DNA of 64,000 nt from Semisulcospira habei (taxonomy: Eukaryota; Mollusca; Gastropoda; Semisulcospiridae): positions 160,511,088 through 160,575,087 of the forward strand of contig BTPG01000003.1 in the NCBI GenBank assembly GCA_036245525.1, written 5' to 3'. Below are positions 30,535-42,000 of the stretch, in pieces. The stretch's first letter is position 1. Each line of letters opens with the position of its first letter. Both the position numbers and the translations under genes were made by a program. Below the pieces are notes generated by a model. That model saw only the letters and a program-made list of their open reading frames with translations. It made no database searches and was not told where the DNA came from.

Positions 30535-30556
30535 GCCTAGGGATGTAATGGATTAA
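30329..30556. mobile_element. TTAA hairpin MITE, family B (copy 5), with internal poly-A
   Basis: TTAACCCTTTTCATGTGATA and GGATGTAATGGATTAA, both TTAA ends intact. An A run at about 30510-30534 lies in the right flank, where other copies have a shorter A stretch. Confidence 0.92.
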
Positions 30557-30970
30557 TGACAGGTAACACGTTTTGCACTTCAAGACATCTTGTGAGATAG
30601 CATCCGTCTTTGAAGACCACTTTTTGCTTTAAAAAAAGGGAGTTTGCTGAAAACAGGTTTCTGTTGTACTATTGTCCAACAAGCACTGTCTGTAGTTTAA
30701 CACTATCAGGTGTGAATCATTTAAATTGTACACACATACTTGTGTGTGTGTCAAAGCCGCAGAAATCCCTGTGCCCTTTTGGTAATGGTATGTTGTTGTC
30801 TGATTCGATCATTGTCTCAGGGATTGTAGTCTCAGCTTGACCAATGACACATTTTTGGTTCACAGCATCTGCTCTTCGTTTTCGCCTGTCATGTGCCACT
30901 ATTCGTAGGTTTCCATTTTTAATTCATCAGCCGCCAGGGGAATTGGGTGTTCCATATGACATGGAGTCCC

Positions 30971-31062
30971 TTAACCCTTTAGCTGTTGCTTGCGTTTTTT
31001 ATCAAGGCGATTCCTGCAGGAATCACCTCAACAAGAAGTGTGACCAGCAGCCAAAGGGTCAA
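30971..31062. mobile_element. TTAA hairpin MITE, family D (copy 9)
   Basis: TTAACCCTTTAGCTGTTGCT on the left, GCAGCCAAAGGGTCAA on the right. Inner GGCGATTCCTGCAGGAATCACC. Confidence 0.88.
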
Positions 31063-31091
31063 CCACCTTGTGCGTGCAGCCACCATCACTG

Positions 31092-31345
31092 TTAACTCAT
31101 TCAGCCCGACGCACGTATTTCCCAATTTTTGGAGGCATCATCTAACAACTATGCACCTGTTGCAGGAGATGGATTGACCATGGTAATTCAAGGGTTGTGT
31201 CAGATTAGCTTGGCGCCTTCAGGTGCCATGTAATTCTGGCACTACCCTTGAATTAACATGGTCGATCCATCTCCTGCAACAGGTATATAGTCGTTAAGTA
31301 ACACTAACAATTTGGGAAATGCACACGTGGGGTCAAATGGGTTTA
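31092..31345. mobile_element. TTAA hairpin MITE, family A (copy 9)
   Basis: TTAACTCATTCAGCCCGACG on the left. Spacer sequence occurs on both sides of the hairpin (TATGCACCTGTTGCAGG and CCTGCAACAGGTATATAGTC), so this copy is more symmetric than most. The right terminus has decayed to GGGTTTAC. Confidence 0.87.
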
Positions 31346-32019
31346 CAATAAATGTCTATGAAAAACACATACAATCTGCTGGTACATACTCGCTGCACCT
31401 CTTTTTAAAAAATTGCCCGACTAATTTTTCACTGAAATGGCGATTGTATGCTAAATTACTATTCCTCTCAAGCATACATGTATACTGACAAGCAAAAAGA
31501 AATGCAATGATTCCCCCAAAAGTTGCATTTCTTTTGCGCGTCGGTATGTAATTCACCATACAGGTGCATTCCCCTGATTCTGTTGTAAACATCCAAAACG
31601 AAGCCTGGAATGAGGGCAAGCACTGGAAGAAAGTGAGGCGTTTTAGATAGGAGTTTTGTAGCACCCAAGTGCTTGTGCTCTTAAGTGCTTTCTTTTCCTG
31701 CAAGCACTTTAGTCCAAAACAGTGGGTGCCTGATGTCACTCAGGCACACTGCATTCCCCTCGATTGGCTTCACTTTAGGAGGGAACCTCTATGGCATGAC
31801 CCATTACAGTGAGCTGACGTTGTCGACTGGTTGGCCAGTGAGCGAGCTGGCTGTGGCTGATATCGGCCCCAGTCAGTGGGCATTGTGCATACAGGGATGT
31901 ACTGCGCACAGGAGATGTTGCATGCCTGTACATTAACCGATGTAGGTTCTGCACCAAAATTCACATGTACAGTAACTTGTGCACCAGGGCAAATGTATAT
32001 TACTGGTACTTCTTTGTGT

Positions 32020-32103
32020 TTAACCTGTCGGTAGCACTTTTTGTCACAATGATTCTTGCAGGAATTATCAAGACACAAACACTACCGACAGCCAAAGGGT
32101 TAA
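32020..32103. mobile_element. TTAA hairpin MITE, family D (copy 10)
   Basis: TTAACCTGTCGGTAGCACTT on the left, GACAGCCAAAGGGTTAA on the right. Inner GATTCTTGCAGGAATTATC. Confidence 0.9.
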
Positions 32104-32108
32104 CATCC

Positions 32109-32179
32109 TTAACCTTTTGGCCATCGGTAGCGCTTTTGGTCGCCGTGACCAAAAGGACTAACGACAGCCAAAGGGTTAA
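32109..32179. mobile_element. TTAA hairpin MITE, family D (copy 11), shortened
   Basis: TTAACCTTTTGGCCATCGGT on the left, GACAGCCAAAGGGTTAA on the right. The central GATGATTCC palindrome is deleted. It lies only 5 bp from copy 10. Confidence 0.9.
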
Positions 32180-32513
32180 GCATGCTGCCATGTACTTTAC
32201 GCAGTAGTTTTGTTGGTGGCATGCAAAAGGAGGTTTATGGATTATTGTTATATTATTTCCATTGGTCTTGCGTATTTTTTCCTGTCTGTTGCCCCAAATG
32301 GGCAGCTGATTGTTGCACATTGTAACAGTTGTTTCTAGCATCATATTTTTTTTTTCCCGTTGTTTTCTTTTTAGTGTTTCTTGTTTGCTTGTTTGTTTTG
32401 TTTTGTGTGCTGTTTGTTTTTTTTGGGAGGGGGAGGGTGTGGGGGGGGGGGGCGGGGGGTGGTTGTTGTTGATTTATTTGTTGTTTTTTAATGTTAAAAG
32501 ATACAGGTATGCA

Positions 32514-32730
32514 TTAACCCATTTAGCCTCAACGCCCTGCAGCAGTAGATAGATTGATCATGATAATTCAAGGGTAGTGCCAGATGAGCTTGGCGCCTGA
32601 AGGCGCCAAGCTCACCTGGCACTACCCTTGAATTATCATGAACGATCCATCTCCTACAAGTTACCATACATGGCCGTTTGATAACACCTCCAAAATGTGG
32701 GAAATGCAGTCGTTTGATTATATGGGTTAG
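32514..32730. mobile_element. TTAA hairpin MITE, family A (copy 10), reverse orientation
   Basis: TTAACCCATTTAGCCTCAAC on the left. Hairpin centred on GGCGCCTGAAGGCGCC. The spacer CCTCCAAAATGTGGGAAATG is on the right; the right end is ATATGGGTTAG. Confidence 0.88.
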
Positions 32731-33080
32731 TGAAAGGTATGGTTGTAAAAGATGGAATGGGTATGTATGGGAATGTATTTAGTAAGGGAAGCAACCACAT
32801 TTAATGTTGATGTTACTTCAGGCTTACCTAGTTGCTTTTCCTATTAAGATATAAGGGCCATTATTTATGTTTTATCCCTCTTCATCCTGATACACACATT
32901 GCTTAAACAATTCCATCATTGTAGGTTTCTTTGATTGGTAAAACATTTTGTGACAGTATACAGTAATTGGCTTTTTTTCTAGAAAAATATTGATGGGATG
33001 ACAAGAAACGAGTCAAGAAATAAATCTCCAGCGTATGGCATTAGGGCCATAATTTTTTTAATAGAGCTGCATGTAAATCA

Positions 33081-33161
33081 TCAAGACTGGACCCTGGAGT
33101 AGAATCAGGACAGGAGTTGCGGAGGTCTCTCGTCGCCTTACGGTGGGTGACGGTAAGTAAG
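33081..33161 (+). mobile_element. LINE-A copy 3, ~80-bp 3' terminal fragment
   Basis: CCTGGAGTAGAATC, CAGGACAGGAGTTGC and GGAGGTCTCTCGTC match the LINE-A 3' end and are followed by GGTAAGTAA. GCATGTAAATCA occurs on both sides (33069-33080 and 33162-33173), so this is an independent, extremely 5'-truncated insertion with small internal deletions. Confidence 0.88.
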
Positions 33162-33373
33162 GCATGTAAATCACCTCTGCTTTGTTTTCTTCTGTCCTTT
33201 AACAGAACAGAAAATGTGGCAAAACCCAAGTATTTTAGCAGATTATCATCTTTATTACTGGTTTGTTTAAGGAGTCATGAAGTTTGATTAGATAATGAAA
33301 ACAGGATTGTGATGTGAATATAAAAATGATTGTACTAGCATGGAAGCATGCATGCCCACAGCATGTGATAAGA

Positions 33374-33583
33374 TTAAGCCCTTCATGGCCAAGAAAATGT
33401 GAGCACGATCCAGCCACAAGAGCAGCTGATCCTCACGAGTGCCCGCAGTTGTGGGGGCTCGTGATGTATGCCTCCTGCTGAAACCACTTATCCGTTTTCC
33501 TGGGACAGATGGGGCTCTTTGGCGCTGAATTAACAAAAAAAAAATTTAATGCAATCTTTATCCGCTGGCAGTGAAGGGGTTAA
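33374..33583. mobile_element. TTAA hairpin MITE, family C, complete (copy 10)
   Basis: TTAAGCCCTTCATGGCCAAG on the left, GCTGGCAGTGAAGGGGTTAA on the right. The core hairpin is around GAGTGCCCGCAGTTGTGGGG with eroded arms. Confidence 0.83.
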
Positions 33584-33761
33584 GATTGACAGGCTAAAAC
33601 ATGATCATGATAGTTTAAAGGTAAAACCAACAAAACAACCCACCCACCAAAAAAAAAAAAGACTGGCATCTCTTATCTGGCACCACAAATCATGGTCTGC
33701 CAGCCCCCTCAAAAAGTGATGTAGTCTTCAGAGGACATCTCCTAAGTTTGAGGATTTCACC

Positions 33762-33983
33762 TTAATCCTTATCATTCAGAATACACCAGTGTGAAATAAG
33801 TTTGACTAAAATAGTTCAAGGGTAGTGCCAGAATAGCCTGACGCCTCTAGGCGCCAAGCTATTCTGGCACTACCCTTGAACTAAAGCCATTGGTCTATAT
33901 CCTTATCCGTAAGTACTATAATGTAGCTTGCGTATGGCAGTGTACAAATTTGAAGCTTTAAGCCTCAGTATGATATGGGATAA
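33762..33983. mobile_element. TTAA hairpin MITE, family B (copy 6)
   Basis: TTAATCCTTATCATTCAGAA on the left. Hairpin around ACGCCTCTAGGCGCC. The right end GCCTCAGTATGATATGGGAT lacks TTAA. Confidence 0.85.
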
Positions 33984-34027
33984 GTCTCAATGTGTGAAGA
34001 AATGTGCAAATCACGCTGAGGTAGCAG

Positions 34028-34104
34028 TTAAAACATTCGAGACATGCTGCATTCGGATACACGGCTTGATACCGCATATCTGAATGCGACACGTCTCGAA
34101 TTAG
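34028..34104. mobile_element. Hairpin element, family E (copy 3)
   Basis: TTAAAACATTCGAGACATGC on the left, GACACGTCTCGAATTAG on the right, with GCATTCGGATA/TATCTGAATGCG inside. Confidence 0.87.
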
Positions 34105-34540
34105 TTTTTCATCATCTAAAATCAATAGAGGGACCAGTGGCTTAACCTTGAAGGACCAGCTGTTTCTTCCTATGTATTGATCCATACATGTGGTATCCTT
34201 GTACCACGTCTGTCTTTTTGCGTATAAACACTTTGGTTCATGTGTTTCTCACTGAAACCACTTTGTGTGTGCAGCCACAAGCACTGGAGGTTGCATTCAT
34301 AAGGGGGTTAATTGGCTGCTGTTTGGTCGTTTGGCATTGCTCGTTACCCTAGCAGAGGTGGAATATAAATTGTAGTCTTTAGTTAAGGGATGTTCTTACT
34401 GACTTTTGCCAGTGTCCCATTCTTTCTGTCAGGTTTTGATGGTTATAGACATTGAAACCACCATCCCAGCCTAAATCAGTAAATGTACTTTAAGCCATTG
34501 TGCCCTCTTCCGTATGAGAAACTTTTGTTGTGCAACTGGT

Positions 34541-34749
34541 TTCACCCATTTTTAGCCCTGACACACTACATCAGGAGACTGATTGACCATGATAATTCAA
34601 GGGTAGTGCCACATTAGCTTGGTGCCTAAGGGCACCAAGCTAATCTGGCACTACCCTTGAATTATCATGGTCAAGCCCTCTCCTGCAATATAATCAGTAT
34701 GCGACACCTCCCAAATTGGGAAATGCGCCCATGGGGTTGTACGTGTTAA
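34541..34749. mobile_element. TTAA hairpin MITE, family A (copy 11)
   Basis: TTCACCCATTTTTAGCCCTG on the left; the right end GGGGTTGTACGTGTTAA. Hairpin centre GGTGCCTAAGGGCACC. Confidence 0.85.
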
Positions 34750-34818
34750 GCAATAGGCATCGATCCTTAAGAGCCCCCTTAGGATGTGGGAGCTTATGAG
34801 GATCATTGCCTTTTGCGG
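34746..34818. repeat. Family C hairpin sharing a TTAA with the previous element
   Basis: TTAAGCAATAGGCATCGATC then CCCCTTAGGATGTGGGAGC and the arm GAGGATCATTGCCTTTTGC. The TTAA at 34746-34749 also ends the family-A copy. Confidence 0.75.
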
Positions 34819-35169
34819 TTGCCACCATCATCGAGTGCAACATTGTTTTGCGTTCTGCTAAAATTGTGTACTGTACATGTATAATGCTTTGCTATTAAAG
34901 CAAACAGTATGCCTTATGCATTACCAAAATTCTTTACTAATTTGAATAAGGGTTATACAATTGATGTTCTTCGTTTCAGATGGATAAATGTATTGCACGA
35001 GTCGGTGTATGCTAAAGTGTATTAAATTATTTCTAATGAAAATTGGCAAGTGTTAATTCATTAGATCTGTGCATTTGTAAGTGATCGAGGTGAGAACATG
35101 TTCTGCACGAGTATATTTGGAATTTACTATGGCATTTGTTTGGCACATTTAACTTCTGAAAAAGTATGT

Positions 35170-35383
35170 TTAACTCGTTCAGCCCGGCGCACGTATTTCC
35201 CCAATTTTGGAGGCATCATCCAACAACTATGCACCTGTTGCAGGAGATGAGTCGACCATGATAATTCAAGGGCAACGCCAGATTAGCTTGGCACCGACAG
35301 GCGCCAAGCTAATCTTGCACTGCCCTTGAATTATCATGGTCGACCCATCTCCTGCTGTAGCGCGTCAGGGCTGAACGAGTTAA
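35170..35383. mobile_element. TTAA hairpin MITE, family A (copy 12)
   Basis: TTAACTCGTTCAGCCCGGCG and CAGGGCTGAACGAGTTAA, intact at both ends. Hairpin centre GGCACCGACAGGCGCC. Confidence 0.93.
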
Positions 35384-36670
35384 GGTGAAGTGAAAGCCAA
35401 TGTTGAGTTTTGTGAGTAAAAGAGAGGAAAGACTATGCGGCAAAGCACCATTGGTGGTAAATGAACTTCTTTTCCCTTTTTATGGATGTACACAACTGTC
35501 AAAGAGGATCTATCAAGTGTCGATAATGTGAGCACAAAACACGCACACAACCACCAACACATCCTATCAAAGGATAATTCCGACTCTGTTGGCAGTCAGA
35601 ATCATCCTCTGACAGGAAAATGAAAGCAAAACTTTGAAATGATTTTCAGAGAACTGTATTTTTCCCAAATGATAAGAGTATTCACGTACACCCCCTTAAC
35701 TCAATACATGCAAATAATAATGCAAGGATTTCGAGATGAAATCATGGGAATGCCTGGATTCTTGTATACATAGACAAAAAACAAATATAAGAAATAAGTA
35801 GACCTATATGCCTATCTAGAACATACACTCCGACTACACATTAGTGTACATGCAATAAAAACCAAATATGAAAGAGAGAGATGCAAGCCAGTCGCACTTT
35901 AAGCTCGAAGCATCATGTAAACAAATCCAAGTTGCAACAAAATGTTGCCTGTACCGGCACAGATTCTTCTCGTGGTAGTTTTGTGAGATAACACTTTTAC
36001 TGCTATTGAAGAAACCACTGCGAAAACACGCATAACTATGCACCTTTTCTGCCAAACGATACCATTAGTAAAAATAAAGGAGTTAAAATACCAAAATGTT
36101 TGCAAATGTTTAGAGCCAACCGATTGTTCTCATTAGCTGTCAATTTATCATTTAGTACCTGATTAGGAAACTTTTCAATGCAAGATTTCCTTCGATCCTA
36201 GCAAACCAATACTAGTAACATCAATACAGAAAACTGTATTTTAGTGAAATGCATTCACATTTTTTATGGAAAAGCAGCCCACACTAATCACCACTCAATT
36301 CACTCAAACTCTATCAAAGCATGAAAAAGGAAACAGCACCTAGAGCTCATGAAATAGAACAAGAAAATCCCAAACATTGTACTTACAAAACAGTAATGTG
36401 TATGTAGCAAGTTCAGCCCTTACTCCCTCAATCAAAATGTCCTCCCACTTATTACAAAATGTCAACAAAAAATGTTCTCGACTTTTGAAATTGTCAAAAA
36501 AAATGTGTGCGTCTATCAAAATTGCAACCAAAGTAAGTCGTTAAAAAAAACAAACACTGCTTTCACAGGAGACATTTCTATGAACATATAAAAACTTCAT
36601 TACTTGACTGACATTTTTAAAAAATACACCGCAAAAAGTGACTCCACTTCTGAGGGCAAATGGGATTCTA
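35384..36670. other. Intergenic stretch between the two host genes, no gene seen
   Basis: Contains a short inverted repeat near 35565-35610 (ATCCTATCAAAGGATAATTC against AATCATCCTCTGACAGGA). No coding exon or known element was recognised. Confidence 0.5.
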
Positions 36671-36675
36671 ATCTG

Positions 36676-36834
36676 TTAACACTTAATGCCATTTCCCTCC
36701 AAAAATGAAGTCTGAACCTTCTGTTGCAGATGGAAAAAAGCGGTTGTGCCAGATTAGCTCGGACCCTGAAGGGGTGCCAATTTAACCAGTCACTAAGCTT
36801 GAGCTATCCTGGTTGATCCTCTCCCAGTGCTTAA
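36676..36834. mobile_element. Diverged family A element
   Basis: GTTAACACTTAATGCC on the left, CCCAGTGCTTAA on the right, with GTGCCAGATTAGCTCGGACC and a poor complementary arm. Old copy. Confidence 0.65.
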
Positions 36835-36873
36835 ACGGAAAACTAATGAAACTGGCCCCTGACAACCTGATCA

Positions 36874-36957
36874 TTAATCTTTTGGCTGTCGATAGTGCTT
36901 TTTGTCCATGTGAGGAATCACCTCGCCATAAAGCGCTACCAACCGCCAAAGGCTTAA
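36874..36957. mobile_element. TTAA hairpin MITE, family D (copy 12)
   Basis: TTAATCTTTTGGCTGTCGAT on the left, ACCGCCAAAGGCTTAA on the right. Confidence 0.85.
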
Positions 36958-37027
36958 AAAGATGTGTAGTAACCTATGCAGTGCAAAAGATGATTTCTGG
37001 AAATTATCATCACGTCAAAATTACAAG

Positions 37028-37123
37028 TGTTTGGATGCAAACAGTGGATTAAAAGCTCGGACAAACATGCGATATCACATGTTTATCCGAGCATTTAATC
37101 CACCGTTTTTGCCCAAACGCATG
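37028..37123. repeat. Unique hairpin (~95 bp)
   Basis: GTGGATTAAAAGCTCGGACA, AACATGCGATATCACATGTT, then TATCCGAGCATTTAATCCAC. Strong stem, unrelated to families A-E. Confidence 0.88.
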
Positions 37124-37340
37124 CAATTCTGACCTATTTCTAGACTTCTGAAAGTCTATTTTCTGCAACACCTCAATAATAATATATGTATACGCTACAC
37201 AGGATGATCGACTTTCTCCTATTTGAGCATGCATCCACCAGTACCATAAAGGGGAGCAAGGACTACATGTACCAGGGCAGTAATCAAAGAGAAATCATCC
37301 CAAATATTGTTCAAATCAAAAGTACTGATTACAAGTTTAT

Positions 37341-37410
37341 GTGTGCGAGTCTGCGATTTTAGACCTTACGGCTTCCAGCCGTAAGGTCCAAAAGCACAGA
37401 CCCACACACA
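37341..37410. repeat. Hairpin element, family G (copy 3)
   Basis: GTGTGCGAGTCTGCGATTTT, AGACCTTACGGC faces GCCGTAAGGTCC and AAAGCACAGACCCACAC. Confidence 0.88.
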
Positions 37411-37419
37411 TTTACACCC

Positions 37420-38140
37420 TCTTATGCACAGGTGGTAAGCGTCATCTGACAGAAACAATTATACAATGCACATAGATTCATTCCACAACCTTCGTTAGTC
37501 AAGCGCTGACGGGCAACAGAAGAGGACTAATGGCACCTTAAGTGGAAATTAAGTGCCCTGTCCAGAACATCCACTAACAAAATAAGGGCAATAAAGTTTG
37601 GCACTTATCTGTGTAACAGTAGTGTCTGCACATGACACAAAATGCCCTTTAGAAACAGTGCTTTCCATTAAACTCGGAAACAAAACTTTCATGTGTCGAT
37701 CTCTCAAATTGAGCATGAGAAACTGGCTTTACTTGAATTTTATGCTGGTAAATATAACCCTCAAATGTGTACTGTATTTGTTTCCCTGCAAGTTTTAATG
37801 GTTATTGCCGTTGATCCATTAAGATAGCACAAACAGTCCAAAGGAAACAAAACAATTCAAACCCGATTCTTTGATGTAATGAGAAATCTGGACAGTCAAT
37901 TCACTTGGAACAGTTCAGTTGTTATAAGTTAAACACAACAACACGGAAAATGTTCACTATTTCGAATGTTAGCTCTTTTCATCAGACTGGTGAAAATAAT
38001 GATCAAAGATCTGAAACATCGTCAGACCTGCCAACCCCTACACAGCTATGGTAGTAGCATTTTGGACAAGTGGTAGTAGTTTTGGAGATGTCGAGAGTAG
38101 TTTAGCACGCGTTTGCTTAATGCCGAACACTTGATGCACG
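37420..38140. other. No gene seen
   Basis: Intergenic stretch 3' of the universal stress protein gene. No recognisable exon or element. Confidence 0.5.
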
Positions 38141-38154
38141 GAAATTTCTCAGTA

Positions 38155-38215
38155 TACAATACAATACTTTATTATCTGTTGGAGTCAAAGCACGACAGAA
38201 ATTTGCCTTATATAT
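38155..38215 (-). repeat. LINE/SINE 3'-end fragment with (TTGTA)n tail
   Basis: AATACAATACTTTATTATCT and GCACGACAGAAATTTGCCTT match 59205-59265. Read on the minus strand it ends in a TATTG-type tail, indicating the 3' end of a retroelement. Confidence 0.7.
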
Positions 38216-38443
38216 AGCGATCGGAACTTTGGCTGGCTGGTACAAACTTTCTTCTTTTCAGGCGGTGCACTTTTTAATTTGGGCGCCTTCTGTTCGGCAT
38301 AGTTCAGACCATTGTTTATCTGACGCACTTTGTGAATGAAATGATGCACGCTGGGAAAACCGTAAGTTCGCTCCACTCATTCTCATTGGCCCCAAAATGC
38401 ATGCTCTTACCTACTACAAACCGAAAACACAAAGATTTTTTGG

Positions 38444-38449
38444 TTTATT
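38444..38449 (-). terminator. Possible polyadenylation signal for the universal stress protein gene
   Basis: TTTATT on the + strand gives AATAAA on the coding strand about 400 bp after the stop. It is one of several A/T-rich possibilities. Confidence 0.3.
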
Positions 38450-38698
38450 TTTTTCTTCAGCATAGAATTTCATTGATTAATGATCATAGTAGCGTAGTAG
38501 TGGGAATGTTGGCGTGGGAAAATACGGCAAACTTGTTGTGGTTGGCAGGTCTGCATCGTGCATTTCCTGTGTATCTCAAAATTACACACATTTTAGCAGT
38601 AAACCTTTTTGATTTCATTCCTCACAATGAACACATTTTTATGCTGAAAATTGTCAGCCTGACCAGAGTATGACTCTTTAAACAGACTGATACTGTAA

Positions 38699-38734
38699 AC
38701 AGTACCGGGGTGGCTGCATGCACAAGGGGGTTAA
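38699..38734. repeat. Family J single arm
   Basis: AGTACCGGGGTGGCTGCATG and CACAAGGGGGTTAAC match the right arm of 12562-12692. Confidence 0.65.
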
Positions 38735-38847
38735 CAAAACCTGAATTTATGCCAACAGAGACTTAGTCACAACGGATGTCTTTCAACAATGCCATGCTGA
38801 CAGCAAAAGTGCAAGTTGTGATGACGGACGAACAACGCTGGCTTTCC

Positions 38848-39060
38848 TCAATGGCCATGGGCATGGTGCTCCTGTTTGCATACTAGGACAGGCACATGAG
38901 CGTGATGCATGACGTAGTCACTGACACTGCCCAGAAGAGTGCGACGAATGGTGCCCATACCGCGTGACCCAATGACGATCAGTCCAGCCTTCTCCTCATT
39001 AGCCACCTTCGTGATGACCTCGCCTGCGTTGCCCCCCACGCTCTTCACCTTACCCCCAAT
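38848..39060 (-). CDS. Universal stress protein, exon 4 (terminal)
   Basis: On the coding strand the acceptor GTGGGTTTCAG precedes 39060. It encodes [20 protein letters not shown], the [20 protein letters not shown] block, [16 protein letters not shown] and a His-rich end EHHAHGH with TGA at 38850-38848. Confidence 0.95.
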   Translation of the reverse strand: MGGKVKSVGGNAGEVITKVANEEKAGLIVIGSRGMGTIRRTLLGSVSDYVMHHAHVPVLVCKQEHHAHGH

Positions 39061-42000
39061 CTGAAACCCACACAGCACATCCCAGTCAGCCCCTGCAGCT
39101 TTATGCTGGTTGTTTGCATGTCAAATTAATTCACTCATTTGAGATACTGAGACGCAGTAAATAGCCATGTATCCAGACATAATACATGTATACACAGCAT
39201 ATCTCGAGTATAACAGTTTTATCACCATATGTGCAGCTGACTTTGCTGATAACATGGTTGGATGTAACAAAAGTCAGACATAACATCACTTTGAAAGCGG
39301 TCCTAAATGTCAACACTTTTTGTGTGTAAAATTATTTCGCCTATAACAAAATTCTGATATGACAACATAGAAAATGTTGGTCTCTTGAAATTTTCCACAA
39401 TTAGCTGCAGTAATAGACGTTTCTCTGTTTTGTATGAGAAAGACAGGGTGTGAAACAATTTATTTTCAAAATTTCAACATCTGTGCAATGTAGTACAATC
39501 TTTTCTTCTTTTGGGGCCTGCAATTTGTACAAACTCTGACCCCCTTGACCTGACCTGTTTTATCTCTCCTAACATGAGAGTGTATATCGCACACAAGTAC
39601 AACACATTATCAGGCACTTCATGTCCTCAACAGACCCTGTCAAGGGGTACTGCAATACAGAACATTACTCTGTACATCAGAACCTGTTTTGTGCAACCAC
39701 CTTTATGAAAAGAGATCATGTGGATGTACAGCCACCTAAATGATGGTCTTTAATGACAGGTGACACATTTTTTACCTTCAAGACTTCTCTTGGCAGGATT
39801 CATGACAAAAAGTGCTACTGACAGCCAAAGGGTTAACCCATATCATACTGAGGCTAAAAGCTTCAAATTTGTACACTGTCATATGCAAGATACATTATAG
39901 TACTTGCAGATAAGGATATAGACCAATGGCTTTAGTTCAAGGGTGGTGCCAGAATAGCTTGGCACCTAGAGGCGCCAAGCTATTCTGGCACTACCCTTGA
40001 ACTATTTTAGTCAAACTTATTTCACACACTGGCGTATTCCGAAAGATAATGGTTAATAACAGCTGTACAAACCCCATGGTTCTTCAGTTTAGCCCCCAGA
40101 GTCTCCAGAAATGCCTTGATGCGTTTTTCCTCATCTTGTAGCAGGTCTGTCACCACACTCACGTCAGTCATCACCATAGCTGAAATCAAATACAAAGAAA
40201 AATGTCACACAATGTAAAGCTGGATTTTTTAGCACCCCCAACTGCTTGCAGCCACTGGTGTTGTAAACAATATCTGTGGCTGCATGCACCTGTGGGTTAG
40301 AAAGTTACGGGATATGGAGTAAATAATGACCAAAGGATTATCTTTTTTTGTTAACCCATTTAACCCTAACACCCTACAGCAGGAGATGGATTGACCATGA
40401 TATTGGTGGCGTCAGCTAATCTGTTGTTACCCTTGAATTATCTTGGTCAATCCATTTCCTGCAGCTGGTACAGTTGTTAGGTGACACCTCCAACATTTGG
40501 TAAATGCAGCTATGGGGTTAGATAGGTTAAATTGTCTCTTACCCATACATCAACTCCCCTCCCCCTTCTCACACAGCTCACAAATGCATGATACAAAGCA
40601 CTCTTGTAAACAAATAAAATACAGACAAAAACCTACACTATGTATCAGAAGGTAAACAATTTTTACACCTCAAATTCTATACATGTACATTGCACATGTA
40701 AATCATTTTTTAAATCAGTAATTGCAACAGATTCTTAGTGGCATGTAAATGGCCATGACAACATGTACTCACTGCAAGTAATATTCTTCATAATTTTTTT
40801 TAAACACAAAAATGTGCACAACTGCTTCAATTATATTGTAAAGAAAATTAAATGACAATGCTATCACTAAAATTAAAGCTTAATTGGTATAAAAATTACG
40901 CCTGATCTTCTACTACTACTGGTCTGTGATTTCATACAAACAATATTGCGAATGTTAATTATCCCATTTAGCCCCAACGCCCTACAGCAGGAGATGAAGT
41001 GACCATGACAATTCAAGGGTAGTGCCAGATTAGCTTGACACCTGATGGCACCAAGCTCATCTGGCACTACCCTTGAATTATCGTGGCCAATTCATCCCCT
41101 GTGACTGACAAAATCGTTAGGTAAGACCTCCAAAATTTTAGAAATGCGCCTGCAGGGTTAAATGGGTTAAAGATCGCATGTTATGTAAGTAAACTTTGGA
41201 TATAACTTTAACAGAACACCATGGCACCTATGTGTTTTTGTTCTAACATGCAAATCCAGTTTGCTGTAAGCAAAGTCATTTACATGGAAAAATGTGTGAT
41301 ACGGGCCACATTCTTATAATATATTATAGCCGCAATTTTTTTTACATGTATATCCAGCCTTGATATAAAGGAAATCGAATGCATTTGAATCTGGTTTTGG
41401 TTACAAGGATTGGTGTATCTCGTTTATTACAGTCCATGTATGGGAGTGTCCTCTGGCGACACTGGCCGCAACTCAGGTCCGAGGAACTTTTGTATACTGT
41501 TAGCTATAGGTTAATGTGTTACTGAAACTGTACAGTCAGTGAATGCCTGTAATAGCGACACTGCTAGGGGCACACACAAGGTGACACACATTGACATTCA
41601 CATACACAATGGCTTCTATTTCTGACAAGACACATACAGTCCTCCTCTCTCACACACACAGTCATGGAGCAAATCTCCATATACTGGTACATGAAGGTTA
41701 ATAGGGCTTCTCCCCTCCCCCTCCTCCTTGGCTTGACTTCGCGAACGAAGATTTTATAGGAGTTGCCCACGACGTCTGCAGGCTTGTTCGTGGCTGCGGA
41801 GGCCAATCCGAGACAGGCAGGTTCGACCGCAGTGGCTGCAGGGGAAGGTCTGGCCAGGGTTCTGAGCTGCGGCATCTCTGTTTTTTCTCCTGAGCCGCTT
41901 GTCCTTAAGGCTAGCTCTGCGAGAGTCCTCAAAGGAGACAGCTGCCTTGTAAATGGTGGAGCGCCAGGTGTCACGGTCCGCAGCAAGCGAAGACCACTGG

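Noticed and set aside
31356..31739. 127-codon minus-strand ORF
   Set aside because: No compositional bias, motif, splice context or repeat support; compatible with a chance ORF.
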